From Halomonas sp. (GTDB lineage Bacteria > Pseudomonadota > Gammaproteobacteria > Pseudomonadales > Halomonadaceae): DNA of 46,548 bases. The DNA is taken from the NCBI RefSeq assembly GCF_014859505.1, contig NZ_JACUUD010000012.1, positions 1 through 46,548 on the forward strand, written 5' to 3'. The notes beneath the pieces were generated by a model that had not been told where the DNA came from, searched no databases, and worked only from the letters and a program-made list of their open reading frames with translations. This document shows, in pieces, positions 32,496 through 41,017 of the stretch; the first letter of the stretch is position 1; each line of letters opens with the position of its first letter. The position numbers and the translations under genes were made by a program.

Positions 32496-32963
32496 GTGAG
32501 AAAGGCACTGGGTCTATTGCTGCTGAGGGTGTCGCTTGGCGGTCTGCTGCTGGTGTGGGGGGTGAACAAGATTGTCAATGTCGATCACAGCCTGGCCATC
32601 GCCGACAATTTCTATGCCGGCTTTCTGTCTAGCGAGTTCCTGTTGCCGCTGTGGGGCGTCTCTCAGCTGGTGATCGGCCTGCTGGTGATCATCGGGCTGG
32701 CCAGGCGGTGGGTCTATCCCCTGCAACTGGTGATCAACGGGGCGTCCCTGCTGGCCGTCTTCCCCTCGGTGATCGACCCGTGGGGCTGGTTCCTGGAAGG
32801 TACCAATGTGCTGTTCTATCCCTCATCGATCATCCTGGCGGCAAGCCTGGTGATGATGGCCTTTCGTGACGAGGACAGCCTCGCCCTGGATGCCAGGCGG
32901 AAGTCACGGCCCAGCACCTGGGTGGGGGGGCACCAGTGTGGCCAGGTGGTGCGCCAGAGGTAG
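32496..32963 (+). CDS. DoxX-family membrane protein
   Basis: A 155-residue protein with four hydrophobic segments, beginning KALGLLLLRVSLGGLLLVWGVNK, the usual DoxX N-terminus. Other family elements are LPLWGVSQLVIGLLVIIGLARR and the acidic/aromatic loop. DoxX-like proteins are inner-membrane proteins linked to redox processes, with no settled activity. The GTG at 32496 is chosen because GGAGG at 32486-32490 is ideally placed; upstream ATGs at 32484 and 32460 are alternatives. The C-terminal 30 residues are basic and poorly conserved in character. Confidence 0.8.
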   Translation: MRKALGLLLLRVSLGGLLLVWGVNKIVNVDHSLAIADNFYAGFLSSEFLLPLWGVSQLVIGLLVIIGLARRWVYPLQLVINGASLLAVFPSVIDPWGWFLEGTNVLFYPSSIILAASLVMMAFRDEDSLALDARRKSRPSTWVGGHQCGQVVRQR

Positions 32964-32985
32964 GCGAATGGATGCCGGTGGGATC

Positions 32986-33651
32986 TCAGGGACAATCGGG
33001 TGGCTCGTCACTGGCCGAGAACCCGAGATTCGAGAACCAGGCAGTGGCATCGACGCCGGCATTGTCACCATCGCTCATCAGCGCCACGCCATCGAGTCGG
33101 TCGGCTTGGTCACCGAAGAGTGATGCGAAATCCTCCCCGACGTGGCGGACTTCCGCTACCCACTCACCGACGCGTGACTCTCCACTCTGCAGTGCCAGCA
33201 GATGGGCCCGCGAGGTGAAGGCATTGGGCCAGTCCGCCCCCTTCGGCTGACTCGAGGCCCAGACATAGTTCACCGACTGGACCTGCCAGGGAAGGATGCC
33301 CGTCTTGCGTGCCACATAGACCCGGGCCGGATAATCATCTCCGGCCCGGGTCGTTTCATCCAGTCCATGGTGAATGCCCGAGACCTGCCAGCACCAGTGG
33401 AGATAGGGGGTGCGATTCAGGTTCACCCCCATCTCGAGATACTTTGCCGAGGCCTGCCCCTTCGACCTGGCCTGCAACACGCGCGCGCCTTCCCGCTCGA
33501 CGACCCGGTACTCCGTCTCTCCTTCAAAGGAGCGTGTCGGCCAGGCCATCATCGACTCCGGGGAAAAGCTGACGTCGGCTGCCGTCGCGGATAGTGCGCT
33601 GGCCAGCAGCAACACGCCAGTCAGCAGGGTGTCCTTGGTCATCTTGGTCAT
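32986..33651 (-). CDS. DUF3047 secreted protein
   Basis: A 221-residue protein with a signal peptide (MTKMTKDTLLTGVLLLASALSATA). The mature part shows the DUF3047 pattern: YRVVEREGARVLQARSKGQAS, TPYLHWCWQVSG, GDDYPARVYVAR, SVNYVWASSQPKGADWPN and a final ISDGDN-like VALMSDGDNAGVDATAW. The beta-rich fold suggests carbohydrate or ligand binding, but the function is unknown. It is divergent from the DUF302 gene at 33779 across a 127-bp gap and converges on the DoxX gene. Confidence 0.83.
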   Translation of the reverse strand: MTKMTKDTLLTGVLLLASALSATAADVSFSPESMMAWPTRSFEGETEYRVVEREGARVLQARSKGQASAKYLEMGVNLNRTPYLHWCWQVSGIHHGLDETTRAGDDYPARVYVARKTGILPWQVQSVNYVWASSQPKGADWPNAFTSRAHLLALQSGESRVGEWVAEVRHVGEDFASLFGDQADRLDGVALMSDGDNAGVDATAWFSNLGFSASDEPPDCP

Positions 33652-33778
33652 AGAGTTGATCCTCTGAGGTTACTATCGGCTGGGAGGGATTGGCTTTGCG
33701 GCAAGCGAATGCCGGGGCTTGGCTTGCAACCCGACACCGGGTCGACCACGCTGAAGGCTGACATAGAGGAGAGACCCC

Positions 33779-34234
33779 ATGAGCAAGTTACCCCTGCTGA
33801 TGACCGCCCTGCTGCTGACCGCCGGCGGACTGGCCCAGGCCGGCGAGCATGGCATCGAGCAGCGCGCCAGCGACGACGGGATCGAGGCGGTGGACCAGCG
33901 GCTGCGGGCAGCGCTAGAGGAGCGCGGCATGCGGCTGGTGACGGTGGTGGATCATGCCGGCAATGCCGAGAGCGTCGAGCTGTCCCTGCCGCCGACCCGC
34001 ACCTTCATCTTCGGCAACCCTGAGGTCGGTACGCCCATGATGAAATGCCAGGGGAGCCTGGCCCTGGACCTGCCCCAGAAGATGGTGATCCGCGTCGATG
34101 GCGAGCAGACCCTGGTGGAGTGGAACTCGCCGCATTACCTGGCCGAGCGCCATGGGCTGGGCGACTGCGAGCTCCCGCTGGACAGGGTGGCGGAAGCTCT
34201 GGAGGGAATCGCCGCCGAAGCGGCGGGTGACTGA
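33779..34234 (+). CDS. DUF302 protein, exported (second copy)
   Basis: A 151-residue protein with a signal peptide (MSKLPLLMTALLLTAGGLAQA). The mature DUF302 domain includes DQRLRAALEERGMRLVTVVDH, PTRTFIFGNPEVGTPMMKCQGSLA and LPQKMVIRVDG, closer to the family consensus than the copy at 31709. Two Cys residues could form a disulfide in the periplasm. It converges with the anti-sigma gene, leaving only ten bases between them. Confidence 0.83.
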   Translation: MSKLPLLMTALLLTAGGLAQAGEHGIEQRASDDGIEAVDQRLRAALEERGMRLVTVVDHAGNAESVELSLPPTRTFIFGNPEVGTPMMKCQGSLALDLPQKMVIRVDGEQTLVEWNSPHYLAERHGLGDCELPLDRVAEALEGIAAEAAGD

Positions 34235-34244
34235 CTGCCATGTC

Positions 34245-34475
34245 CTACTCCCGGCGTCCGGGGCCGCCAGTGCCGGCGCCGTCATCGCCGGGCATCTTTT
34301 CGAGCTCATCCTCGAAGCGCTTCCCCGCCCGATGCAGCAGGGAGAACTGACGGTCGCATTGCCGGCAGGCATCGCACATTGTCAGGTGAAAACGCAGCGA
34401 CATGCTTTCCTGGAACGTCAAGCGGCGATCCTGCTTGAGTGACATCAGGCGGGTCGCCTCCTTGCACATCATCAT
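34245..34475 (-). CDS. Zinc-binding anti-sigma-type protein
   Basis: A 76-residue soluble protein with an H-x3-C-x2-C arrangement (HLTMCDACRQC) and an upstream Cys (MMMCKEATRLMS), matching zinc-finger anti-sigma proteins of the ZAS/HC2 type. No transmembrane helix follows, so it would act in the cytoplasm and could respond to oxidation. It overlaps the ECF sigma gene by four bases (34472-34475). The expected role is to hold that sigma factor inactive. Confidence 0.85.
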   Translation of the reverse strand: MMMCKEATRLMSLKQDRRLTFQESMSLRFHLTMCDACRQCDRQFSLLHRAGKRFEDELEKMPGDDGAGTGGPGRRE

Positions 34476-35086
34476 GTTCTTTCCTCCTTCAGCCAGCCAC
34501 TCTGCAGGCAGGCCCGCAGCCGCAGCCGCGCGCGATGCAGAATGACCCAGCAGTTGTTTTCCTTGATATCGAGTTCCCTGCAGATCTCTTCGGTGGAGAG
34601 CCCCATCAGCTCCCGCAGCGAGAAGACCCTGGCGGTGTTGTCCGGGAGCGTGATCATGCAGGCATCGAATACCTGCCAGAAATGCTCGTTCTCGAAGACC
34701 TTGTCGGGGTTTCCCCAGCTTTCCGGGCGGGCCTGGTCCTGCCAGCGTCCGTTGTCTTGGAACTGCCGGTCGATGGCATCTTCGTCGCTCTCGTCATCCA
34801 GAGGCTGCAGTCGCCCCTGTCGTTTCTGGAAGCGCATCACATCGAGGATCTTGTACTTGAGGATGCCAAATACCCAGGTTTCATAACCCGAGCGCCCGGC
34901 AAAGCTGGCGTCCTTTTCGATAGCGGCCATCATCGCCTCCTGCACGGCATCCTCGGCCAGTGCATTGTTCCTCAGGTGCAGCCGGGCAAAGGAGAGCAGT
35001 CGGGGCCTGACCGCCGACAGTCGCTCCATGCGGGTGGGAGGAGCTGCCTGGGCGGCATCGTCCTTGGGGGTGTGCTCGTCGGTCAT
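34472..35086 (-). CDS. ECF-type sigma-70 factor
   Basis: A 204-residue sigma factor. Region 2 is seen in RPRLLSFARLHLRNNALAEDAVQEAMMAAI and GYETWVFGILKYKILDVMR; region 4 in VFSLRELMGLSTEEICRELDIKENNCWVILHRARLRLR. A longer linker (LQPLDDESDEDAIDRQFQD) separates them. The start at 35086 (MTDEHTPKDD) has GGAG about ten bases upstream; the frame remains open to 35230. Co-translated with its likely zinc anti-sigma factor, it probably controls nearby envelope genes in response to redox or envelope stress. Confidence 0.87.
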   Translation of the reverse strand: MTDEHTPKDDAAQAAPPTRMERLSAVRPRLLSFARLHLRNNALAEDAVQEAMMAAIEKDASFAGRSGYETWVFGILKYKILDVMRFQKRQGRLQPLDDESDEDAIDRQFQDNGRWQDQARPESWGNPDKVFENEHFWQVFDACMITLPDNTARVFSLRELMGLSTEEICRELDIKENNCWVILHRARLRLRACLQSGWLKEERT

Positions 35087-35362
35087 GGGCTGCAGGCTCC
35101 AGGTTCCAGAGGATGACTCTCGTTCATTCGCCAGTTCGGTACTTTGCATCGCACGTGTTCGGACTTCATCGAAGTGAGTCGCTGAAAAGGGGCATTTCAT
35201 TACACTTGTTTCAAGACTGTTTTCTCTCAAGCTTATTGAAATTTTTTTTATCCTGATGCCTCGAATATCGTAAGAAAAACGTCTTCCTGACTACCAATTC
35301 ACAAGGATTCACAACGGGTGATCCTGGCAACGAAATGAAATGGCAGAGGAAGGAGAACCATC
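35087..35362. promoter_or_regulatory. AT-rich divergent region between sigma and secreted-protein genes
   Basis: A 276-bp gap with an AT-rich core (about 35205-35300) unlike the rest of the window. It should hold promoters for the sigma operon and for the secreted protein at 35363. I could not identify a convincing pair of -35/-10 elements shared with other neighbours. Confidence 0.45.
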
Positions 35363-35773
35363 ATGAAACATTCAACGATTATGACCACGGCGCTGCTCAC
35401 CGGTATGCTCGCCATGGGCCTGGCAACCCAGTCATCCGCCATGGTGACCAATGGCACCTTCGAACTCAAGAATGGCAATACGCCATCACGCATGATCCCG
35501 GGAGTCGATCACTATCGCTTCGAGGTGAACAGCTCCAGCGAGTTGCGCGTGGAGAGCCAGCTCTGGAGCCCCGCGGCGGCCGGCGGCAGGATGAAAGCCG
35601 AACTTCGCGATGGTAACGGTAATGTGGTTGCACGCTCGAATTCGCGCGGCAAGGACTTCGTCCTCCAGCAGAGCCTTTCGCCGGGCCGCTACACCCTGGA
35701 GGTGCACGGCTCCCAGTTGGGAGGTCGCAAGGAGTCCACACAGCGTTATTACCTGAACACCGATCTGCGTTGA
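35363..35773 (+). CDS. Small secreted beta-rich protein of unknown function
   Basis: A 136-residue protein with a signal peptide (MKHSTIMTTALLTGMLAMGLATQSSA). The mature part has the rhythm of a bacterial pre-peptidase C-terminal-like beta sandwich: VDHYRFEVNSSSELRVESQL, KAELRDGNGNVVARS and LSPGRYTLEVHGSQ. No catalytic residues are visible. An aaggaga ribosome site lies upstream. It is divergent from the ECF sigma operon and may be one of its targets. Its lower GC upstream region sets it apart from neighbours. Confidence 0.75.
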   Translation: MKHSTIMTTALLTGMLAMGLATQSSAMVTNGTFELKNGNTPSRMIPGVDHYRFEVNSSSELRVESQLWSPAAAGGRMKAELRDGNGNVVARSNSRGKDFVLQQSLSPGRYTLEVHGSQLGGRKESTQRYYLNTDLR

Positions 35774-35795
35774 TCCTGATCAAAAGGCAATATTT

Positions 35796-35818
35796 CCCGC
35801 CCGGCCCTGCCGGGCGGG
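35796..35818. terminator. Terminator hairpin after the secreted-protein gene
   Basis: A 10-bp perfect GC stem (35796-35805 with 35809-35818, loop cct) begins 22 bp after the stop. No T-run follows, but the position fits. Confidence 0.6.
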
Positions 35819-35853
35819 TGCCGGTCGCTCTGATCAACGTCTTTCGGCTAGGA

Positions 35854-35889
35854 GCCTGTCGGGGTCGATATCGCGACCCATCGACAGGC
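35854..35889. repeat. Long hairpin upstream of the YiiX-like gene
   Basis: An 8+6-bp stem (35854-35866 region with 35874-35889) has a 2-nt bulge and an atatcg loop. It lies in the gap before 35925 and may be a second terminator, a leader structure or a dispersed palindrome. Confidence 0.5.
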
Positions 35890-35924
35890 CCCTGCGGTGC
35901 TGTCGGTGGCCCGAGGAGGACCCC

Positions 35925-36791
35925 ATGTCAAAGCTGCTAGAACGCTGTGGCTACCGATTGAGCTGCTGGCTCTCCAGTCCGCGCCCCTGGCATCGGGTCG
36001 AGTCCCCTCCCGAGCCCGAGGCGCTGGCCTGCCTGCAGCCGGGCGATGTGCTGCTGGTCGACGGGTCTTCCCGGTTGAGCACGGTGATCAAGTACCTCAC
36101 CCAGTCCTCCTGGTCCCACGCGGCGCTGTTCGTCGGGCATGAGGTCGCACGGGATGCCGGTGGACGCGACGGCGACTGCTTCGTCGAGGCTGACCTGGCC
36201 GATGGGGTGAGGCTGGTGGGTGTCGACGAATTTCTCGGCTTGCCGTTGCGCATCTGCCGCCCGATGGGGCTGGCCCCCGAGGAGACCTCGACGCTGGTTC
36301 GATTCGCCTCCCAGCGGGTGGGGCATCGCTACGACCTGCGCAACATCGTCGATCTGGCGCGCTACCTGCTGCCGCTGCCCCCGGTCCCGATGCCCTGGCG
36401 CCGGCGCATGCTGGAACTGGGCAGCGGGGATCCCACCCGGGCGATCTGCTCGACCCTGATCGCCCAGGCCTTCCAGTCGGTTCGCTATCCGATCCTGCCC
36501 ATCGAGGCGTGGCAGGAGGATGAGCAGCGCTGCGTCGGATGCCGGCGGCGGACCCTGCGGCGTCGCCATCACAGCCTGTTCACGCCCCGGGATTTCGACC
36601 TGTCGCCCTACTTCCAGATCGTCAAGCCGGCGCTGCTGGGGGATTTCGACCCGCACTGCCTGCGCTGGGAGAATTCAGCGCAACGCCGCTCCCTCGTCGG
36701 GGTGGCGCCCGGGCAAGTCGAGCCATCGCCGCAGGTCCTCGGGCCGGTCGACGTCCCAGACGGTGGCGGGGCAGGCCAGGCGCCAGCCTAG
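35925..36791 (+). CDS. YiiX/YebB-like permuted NlpC/P60 cysteine hydrolase
   Basis: A 288-residue papain-like protein. The His of the permuted NlpC/P60 fold is H65 (SSWSHAALFVG) and the nucleophile is C175 (RAICSTLIAQAF), preceded by LQPGDVLLVDGSS. Relatives include lipid or peptide amidases. No signal peptide is obvious. A gaggagg site precedes the ATG. The last 39 codons overlap, in the opposite direction, the 3' end of the glycosyltransferase gene (36675-36791); these residues are Pro/Gly-rich and probably a run-on tail after loss of an earlier stop. Confidence 0.8.
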   Translation: MSKLLERCGYRLSCWLSSPRPWHRVESPPEPEALACLQPGDVLLVDGSSRLSTVIKYLTQSSWSHAALFVGHEVARDAGGRDGDCFVEADLADGVRLVGVDEFLGLPLRICRPMGLAPEETSTLVRFASQRVGHRYDLRNIVDLARYLLPLPPVPMPWRRRMLELGSGDPTRAICSTLIAQAFQSVRYPILPIEAWQEDEQRCVGCRRRTLRRRHHSLFTPRDFDLSPYFQIVKPALLGDFDPHCLRWENSAQRRSLVGVAPGQVEPSPQVLGPVDVPDGGGAGQAPA

Positions 36792-37316
36792 CGCCACGAT
36801 CCGTTCGTCCGTCTTGGCCATCACGCTGCCGGTACCCCAGGCGATGTCGTCGAACAGCCGCGGGTCGGGATGGCGAACGCCGATCAGGCCATAGCCCCCG
36901 TCCTCGGCGGGCAGGCAGACGGCGTCGTGGTCCTGCAGTCGCTCGGCGCAGGCCGTCAGCAGTGCGGGGGAGAGCATCGGGCAGTCGCTGCCGATGACCA
37001 TGGCGGGGCCACCGGCCTGCCAAAGGGCGCGATGCATCCGCTCCCCCAGGTCCCCCTCGGGCTGGGGGAGCAGAATGATACCGTGTCGTGTGGCCAGCTC
37101 CAGGAACAGCGGATGGTCGTGATCCAACGCCGTCCACAGCGTGATCCGCGCGGGGGGCAGGGCATGGCAGGCCACCTCCAGGGTCCGATGCAGCAGTCGG
37201 GCGTGGAGGCGCGCGGCCCCCTCGGGCCCCAGCGCCGGGATCAGGCGGGTCTTGGCCTTGCCCGGGATCGGTGCCTTGGCCAGGATGGCGAGTGATACGC
37301 CGGCATCAGCGCACAT
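36675..37316 (-). CDS. TIGR04282-family glycosyltransferase (CofC-like)
   Basis: A 213-residue nucleotidyl/glycosyltransferase-fold protein. LAILAKAPIPGKAKTRL is the signature N-terminus, followed by GSDCPMLSPALL and EDGGYGLIGV. TIGR04282 proteins are partners of TIGR04283 transferases in clusters with radical-SAM/selenodomain or arsenosugar genes; the donor sugar is unknown here. The start MCADAGVSLA at 37316 overlaps the upstream transferase by 11 bp. Its 3' end overlaps the convergent YiiX-like gene by 117 bp. Confidence 0.87.
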   Translation of the reverse strand: MCADAGVSLAILAKAPIPGKAKTRLIPALGPEGAARLHARLLHRTLEVACHALPPARITLWTALDHDHPLFLELATRHGIILLPQPEGDLGERMHRALWQAGGPAMVIGSDCPMLSPALLTACAERLQDHDAVCLPAEDGGYGLIGVRHPDPRLFDDIAWGTGSVMAKTDERIVALGWRLACPATVWDVDRPEDLRRWLDLPGRHPDEGAALR

Positions 37317-37995
37317 GGCGATACTCCCTGGCCAGGCGTTCCGGCGACTCGCCACGCCAGTAGCGCCAGCGCAGCGCCCACATCAGCCGGATGGTTGCCC
37401 AGGCGCCCTGCCTCTCCCAGCGACGGCCACTGCTCACCACGCGCTGGCGCAGGCAGGCGGGGGAGGAGCGACGCTTCAGCCGGCGTGACATCTCGATGTC
37501 CTCCATCAGCGGCTGCTCGGGAAAGCCCCCGACGGCCTCGAAGGCCTCGCGGGTCATGAACAGCGCCTGGTCGCCGGTGGCGATGCCGGTCAGCCGTGAA
37601 CGCTGGTTCATGGCCGCGGCGATGACCGACAGCAGGCGGGGCGTCCCTTCCAGGCAGACGTCGAAGCGTCCCCAGCAGTGCCGTCCGGCCAGCGCGCCGT
37701 CGATCAGGCGGTCGGCGCCGGGCGGCAGGCGCGTGTCGGCATGCAGGAAGAGCAGCCTGTCGCCCCTGGCCGCCGCCGCTCCCTGATTCATCTGCCTGGC
37801 GCGGCCGGGGGAGGCCTCGATCACCCGAGTGCAGAGGGGTGCTGCCAGAGCAGCAGTGTCGTCTCGACTGCCACCGTCCACCACGATCACTTCGACTCCC
37901 CGTTGGATCAGCGGCTGCAGGGAATCGAGGGTGGCGGCGATGGTCGAGGCTTCGTCCAGGACGGGCATGATCAGGCTGAGCGTCGGCGCAGGCAT
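37306..37995 (-). CDS. TIGR04283-family glycosyltransferase 2
   Basis: A 229-residue GT-A glycosyltransferase with LSLIMPVLDEASTIAATL at the N-terminus, VIVVDGGSRDDTAAL, the ASPGRARQMNQGA signature of TIGR04283, and the metal motif FLHADTRLP (DxD-like). The ATGDQALFM and LMEDIEMSRRL segments complete the family pattern. It is the usual partner of TIGR04282 and overlaps it by 11 bp, so the two are co-translated. Confidence 0.88.
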   Translation of the reverse strand: MPAPTLSLIMPVLDEASTIAATLDSLQPLIQRGVEVIVVDGGSRDDTAALAAPLCTRVIEASPGRARQMNQGAAAARGDRLLFLHADTRLPPGADRLIDGALAGRHCWGRFDVCLEGTPRLLSVIAAAMNQRSRLTGIATGDQALFMTREAFEAVGGFPEQPLMEDIEMSRRLKRRSSPACLRQRVVSSGRRWERQGAWATIRLMWALRWRYWRGESPERLAREYRHVR

Positions 37996-38190
37996 CGTCT
38001 CTTTCTCGCTATCGTGATGGGCATGGCCAGCGGATCATGCTGACGCCTGCCTTGGTCGCATGCTGGCCGTGGAACTTTCATTCCTAGCCTTCATTCCGAG
38101 CCTGGCCTGTAAGGATGATGAGCCGCTGGTGACTCATTCAGGCATGCCCCTGCGAGGCAAGCAACCCTTTCAGACCACCAAGGAGGCCAG

Positions 38191-40389
38191 ATGAACTCTC
38201 GCCGTCTGTTGCTCGTGTTAGTGATTGTCGCCGCCGTGGCGGCCTTCTTCCTGTCCGGTGCCAGCGACTTCCTGACGCTGGAGACCCTTCAGGCGGAGCA
38301 GGCCCGCTTCCAGGCCTGGTTGGCGCGGGAGCCTGTCACCGTCATAGGTGGCTTCTTCCTGCTCTACGTGGTCATGGCGGGGCTCTCCTTGCCGGGCGCT
38401 ACCCTGATGACGGTGCTGAGCGGAGCCCTGTTCGGCCTGGGCTGGGGGCTCTTGATCGTCTCCTTCGCCAGCACCCTGGGCGCGACCCTGGCGGCGCTGA
38501 TTGCACGTACCCTGCTGCGTGAGCCCCTGGAACAGCGCTATGCCAGGCAGTTGGAACGCATCAATGCCGGGATCCGCCGCGAAGGGGCGCTATACCTCTT
38601 CACTCTGCGTCTGATCCCGCTGTTCCCCTTCTTCGTGATCAACCTGGTGATGGGGCTGACGCGGATGCGATTGGTTACCTTCTACTGGGTCAGCCAGGTG
38701 GGCATGCTGGCGGGCACGGCGGTATTCGTGAACGCCGGCAGCGAGCTGGCCGAGTTGCAGGCCCTGGGTGACATCCTCTCGCCTTCACTGATGGCCTCCT
38801 TCGCGCTGATCGGCGTCTTTCCCTGGCTGGCCAAGGGCCTGGTGGCGCTGGTCAGGCGTCGTGCCCTGGCACGTCGGCATCGCCGGCCGACGCGCTTCGA
38901 GCGTGACATCGTGGTGATCGGCGCCGGTTCGGCAGGGCTCGTGGCCAGCTATATCGCCGCGGCCGTGCGAGCCAAAGTGACGCTGGTGGAGCGCGAACAG
39001 ATGGGCGGGGACTGCCTCAACACCGGCTGCGTGCCCTCCAAGGCGCTGATCCGGGCCGCGCGCTCCGTCCGGGAGGTGCGTGGCGCCTCCCGCTTCGGTG
39101 TCAAGGTGGCCGAGCCGAGCGTGGATTTCGCCGCCGTGATGGGCCATGTACAGGGCGCCATCGAGGCCATTGCGCCCCATGACAGCGTCGAACGCTACGA
39201 GAGCCTCGGGGTGGAGGTGGTCAAGGGCGAGGCGAGCCTGGTGAGCCCCTGGCAGGTGCGGATAATGACGCCGGAGGGGGAGCGCACCCTGACTACGCGT
39301 CATGTGATTATTGCCAGCGGGGCGCGGCCCAGGGTGCCCGAATTGCCCGGTATCGAGTCGGTGGAGGTGCTTACCTCCGATACCCTGTGGCGGCTCCGGC
39401 AGTTGCCCGAGAGGCTGGTGGTACTCGGCGGTGGACCGATTGGCTGCGAACTGGGGCAGAGCTTCGCCGTGCTGGGCAGCCAGGTGACCCTGGTGGAGTG
39501 GGCCGGCCAGTTGCTGCCCCGCGAGGATGCGGAGGTCGCCGAGGAACTGCAGGAAGTCATGCGCGAGGACGGCATTCAGATCCTGCTGGGCCATCGGGCG
39601 CTCGGGGTGGTGACGGACGATTCGGGCTCGGCGCTGGAGGTGGTGAACGCCGATGGCCGCCATGAACGACTCCCCTTTACGCACCTGCTGGTGGCCGTGG
39701 GGCGCGAGGCCAACGTCACTGGCATGGGGCTCGAGGAACTCGGCATTGGTACCCGCGAGAACGGCACCCTGGACGTGGATGGGACGCTGCGCAGCGTGCT
39801 GCCCAATGTCTGGGCCTGCGGCGATGTGGTCGGCCCCTACCAGCTGACCCACGCCGGCGCTCACCAGGCCTGGCATGCCACGGTCAATGCCCTGTTTGGC
39901 GAGGTCAAGCAGTTTCGGGTCAGCTACCGGGCGCTGCCGGCGGTGACCTTCACCACCCCGGAGGTGGCGCGGGTCGGACTCAACGAGCGTGAGGCCCGCG
40001 AGCAGGGGCTCGAGCACGAGGTGACTCGGTATGCGCTGGAGGAACTCGATCGCGCCCTGGCCGAGGCCGAACCCCGCGGTTTCATCAAGGTGCTGACTCC
40101 TCCCGGGAGCGATCGCATCCTCGGTGCCACCATCGTCGGCGAGGGGGCAGGCGAGATGCTGGCCACCTTTACCCTGGCGATGACCCGTGGGATCGGGCTC
40201 AATCGCCTGCTGTCCACCATTCACCCCTATCCCACACGCAGCGAGGCGGTCAAAGCCACCGCCGGGGTATGGAAGAATGCCCACAAGCCCGAGCGACTGC
40301 TGGGCTGGCTGGCGCGCTACTTCGCCTGGCGGCGCGGGGCGGGTCGCGTCACCGAAACATCACGGCGGCAGGACCTCACTCGAGGGTGA
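38191..40389 (+). CDS. TVP38/TMEM64 membrane domain fused to FAD-dependent disulfide oxidoreductase
   Basis: A 732-residue two-domain protein. Residues 1-230 form a TVP38/TMEM64 (DedA-related) membrane domain with LSLPGATLMTVLSGALFGLGWG and FTLRLIPLFPFFVINLVMGLTR. Residues from about 235 are a mercuric-reductase/lipoamide-dehydrogenase-like flavoprotein: FAD site IGAGSAGLVAS, redox pair C275/C280 (CLNTGCVPSK), NAD site VVLGGGPIGCELGQ, and C-terminal dimer domain. No N-terminal metal-binding domain or C-terminal Cys pair of MerA is seen. It likely reduces an unknown disulfide or metal compound at the inner membrane. An aaggagg site precedes the start; it faces the TIGR04282/3 pair divergently. 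Confidence 0.88.
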   Translation: MNSRRLLLVLVIVAAVAAFFLSGASDFLTLETLQAEQARFQAWLAREPVTVIGGFFLLYVVMAGLSLPGATLMTVLSGALFGLGWGLLIVSFASTLGATLAALIARTLLREPLEQRYARQLERINAGIRREGALYLFTLRLIPLFPFFVINLVMGLTRMRLVTFYWVSQVGMLAGTAVFVNAGSELAELQALGDILSPSLMASFALIGVFPWLAKGLVALVRRRALARRHRRPTRFERDIVVIGAGSAGLVASYIAAAVRAKVTLVEREQMGGDCLNTGCVPSKALIRAARSVREVRGASRFGVKVAEPSVDFAAVMGHVQGAIEAIAPHDSVERYESLGVEVVKGEASLVSPWQVRIMTPEGERTLTTRHVIIASGARPRVPELPGIESVEVLTSDTLWRLRQLPERLVVLGGGPIGCELGQSFAVLGSQVTLVEWAGQLLPREDAEVAEELQEVMREDGIQILLGHRALGVVTDDSGSALEVVNADGRHERLPFTHLLVAVGREANVTGMGLEELGIGTRENGTLDVDGTLRSVLPNVWACGDVVGPYQLTHAGAHQAWHATVNALFGEVKQFRVSYRALPAVTFTTPEVARVGLNEREAREQGLEHEVTRYALEELDRALAEAEPRGFIKVLTPPGSDRILGATIVGEGAGEMLATFTLAMTRGIGLNRLLSTIHPYPTRSEAVKATAGVWKNAHKPERLLGWLARYFAWRRGAGRVTETSRRQDLTRG

Positions 40390-41017
40390 TGATCCGCCCA
40401 CCGGCCGCTGCGGCGTCTGCGTGGTCATGGGTGACCAGCAGGCTGGGCAGTCCCGCCTCGCGCAGCCTGTCGAACACCAGCTCTCGCATCTCGTGGCGCA
40501 AGGCCGTGTCGAGCTTGGAGAAGGGCTCATCGAGGAGCACGGCGCTGGGGGCGGAGAGCAGCAGGCGCATCAGTGCCACCCGCGCCTGCTGGCCGCCCGA
40601 CAGAGTGGACGGATCGCGCTCGCCGAAGCCCGCCAGACCGATCGCGGAAAGCGCCGCCTCGACCCTGGCGGCCTTGTCGGGGGTGGCGCTCGGCAGGCCG
40701 AAGCGCAGGTTGCCGGCCACCGACAGGTGCGGGAAGAGCAGCGGGTCCTGGAACAGCAGACCGATGCCGCGTCGCTCGGCGGGCAGCGCGGTGATGTCCC
40801 TTTCCGCGAGGCGTACCTGCCCCGTGGCCTCGAAGGTGGTCGCGAGGAAGCCGGCGGTGAAGGCGAGCAGGGTCGATTTTCCCGAGCCGGAGGGTCCCAT
40901 CACGGTGAGCACCTCCCCGGGCGCGATACGGGCATCGAGCGCCAGCAGCGTCCTGCCGTGCAGGGCGATATGCACCTTGTCGAAGATCAGGTCGAGCTCG
41001 AGGCAGGGGTCGGTCAT
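40376..41017 (-). CDS. ynjD: ABC transporter ATP-binding protein, YnjD-like
   Basis: A 213-residue ABC ATPase with Walker A GPSGSGKST, signature LSGGQQARVAL, Walker B AVLLDEPFSKLD and switch His in LLVTHDHADA. It powers the importer formed with the YnjC-like permease, with which it overlaps by four bases. Its 3' end overlaps the convergent flavoprotein gene by 14 bp. The pattern of three subunits follows the ynjBCD set of enterics, whose ligand is not firmly known and may be a thiamine-related compound. Confidence 0.87.
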   Translation of the reverse strand: MTDPCLELDLIFDKVHIALHGRTLLALDARIAPGEVLTVMGPSGSGKSTLLAFTAGFLATTFEATGQVRLAERDITALPAERRGIGLLFQDPLLFPHLSVAGNLRFGLPSATPDKAARVEAALSAIGLAGFGERDPSTLSGGQQARVALMRLLLSAPSAVLLDEPFSKLDTALRHEMRELVFDRLREAGLPSLLVTHDHADAAAAGGRIITLE

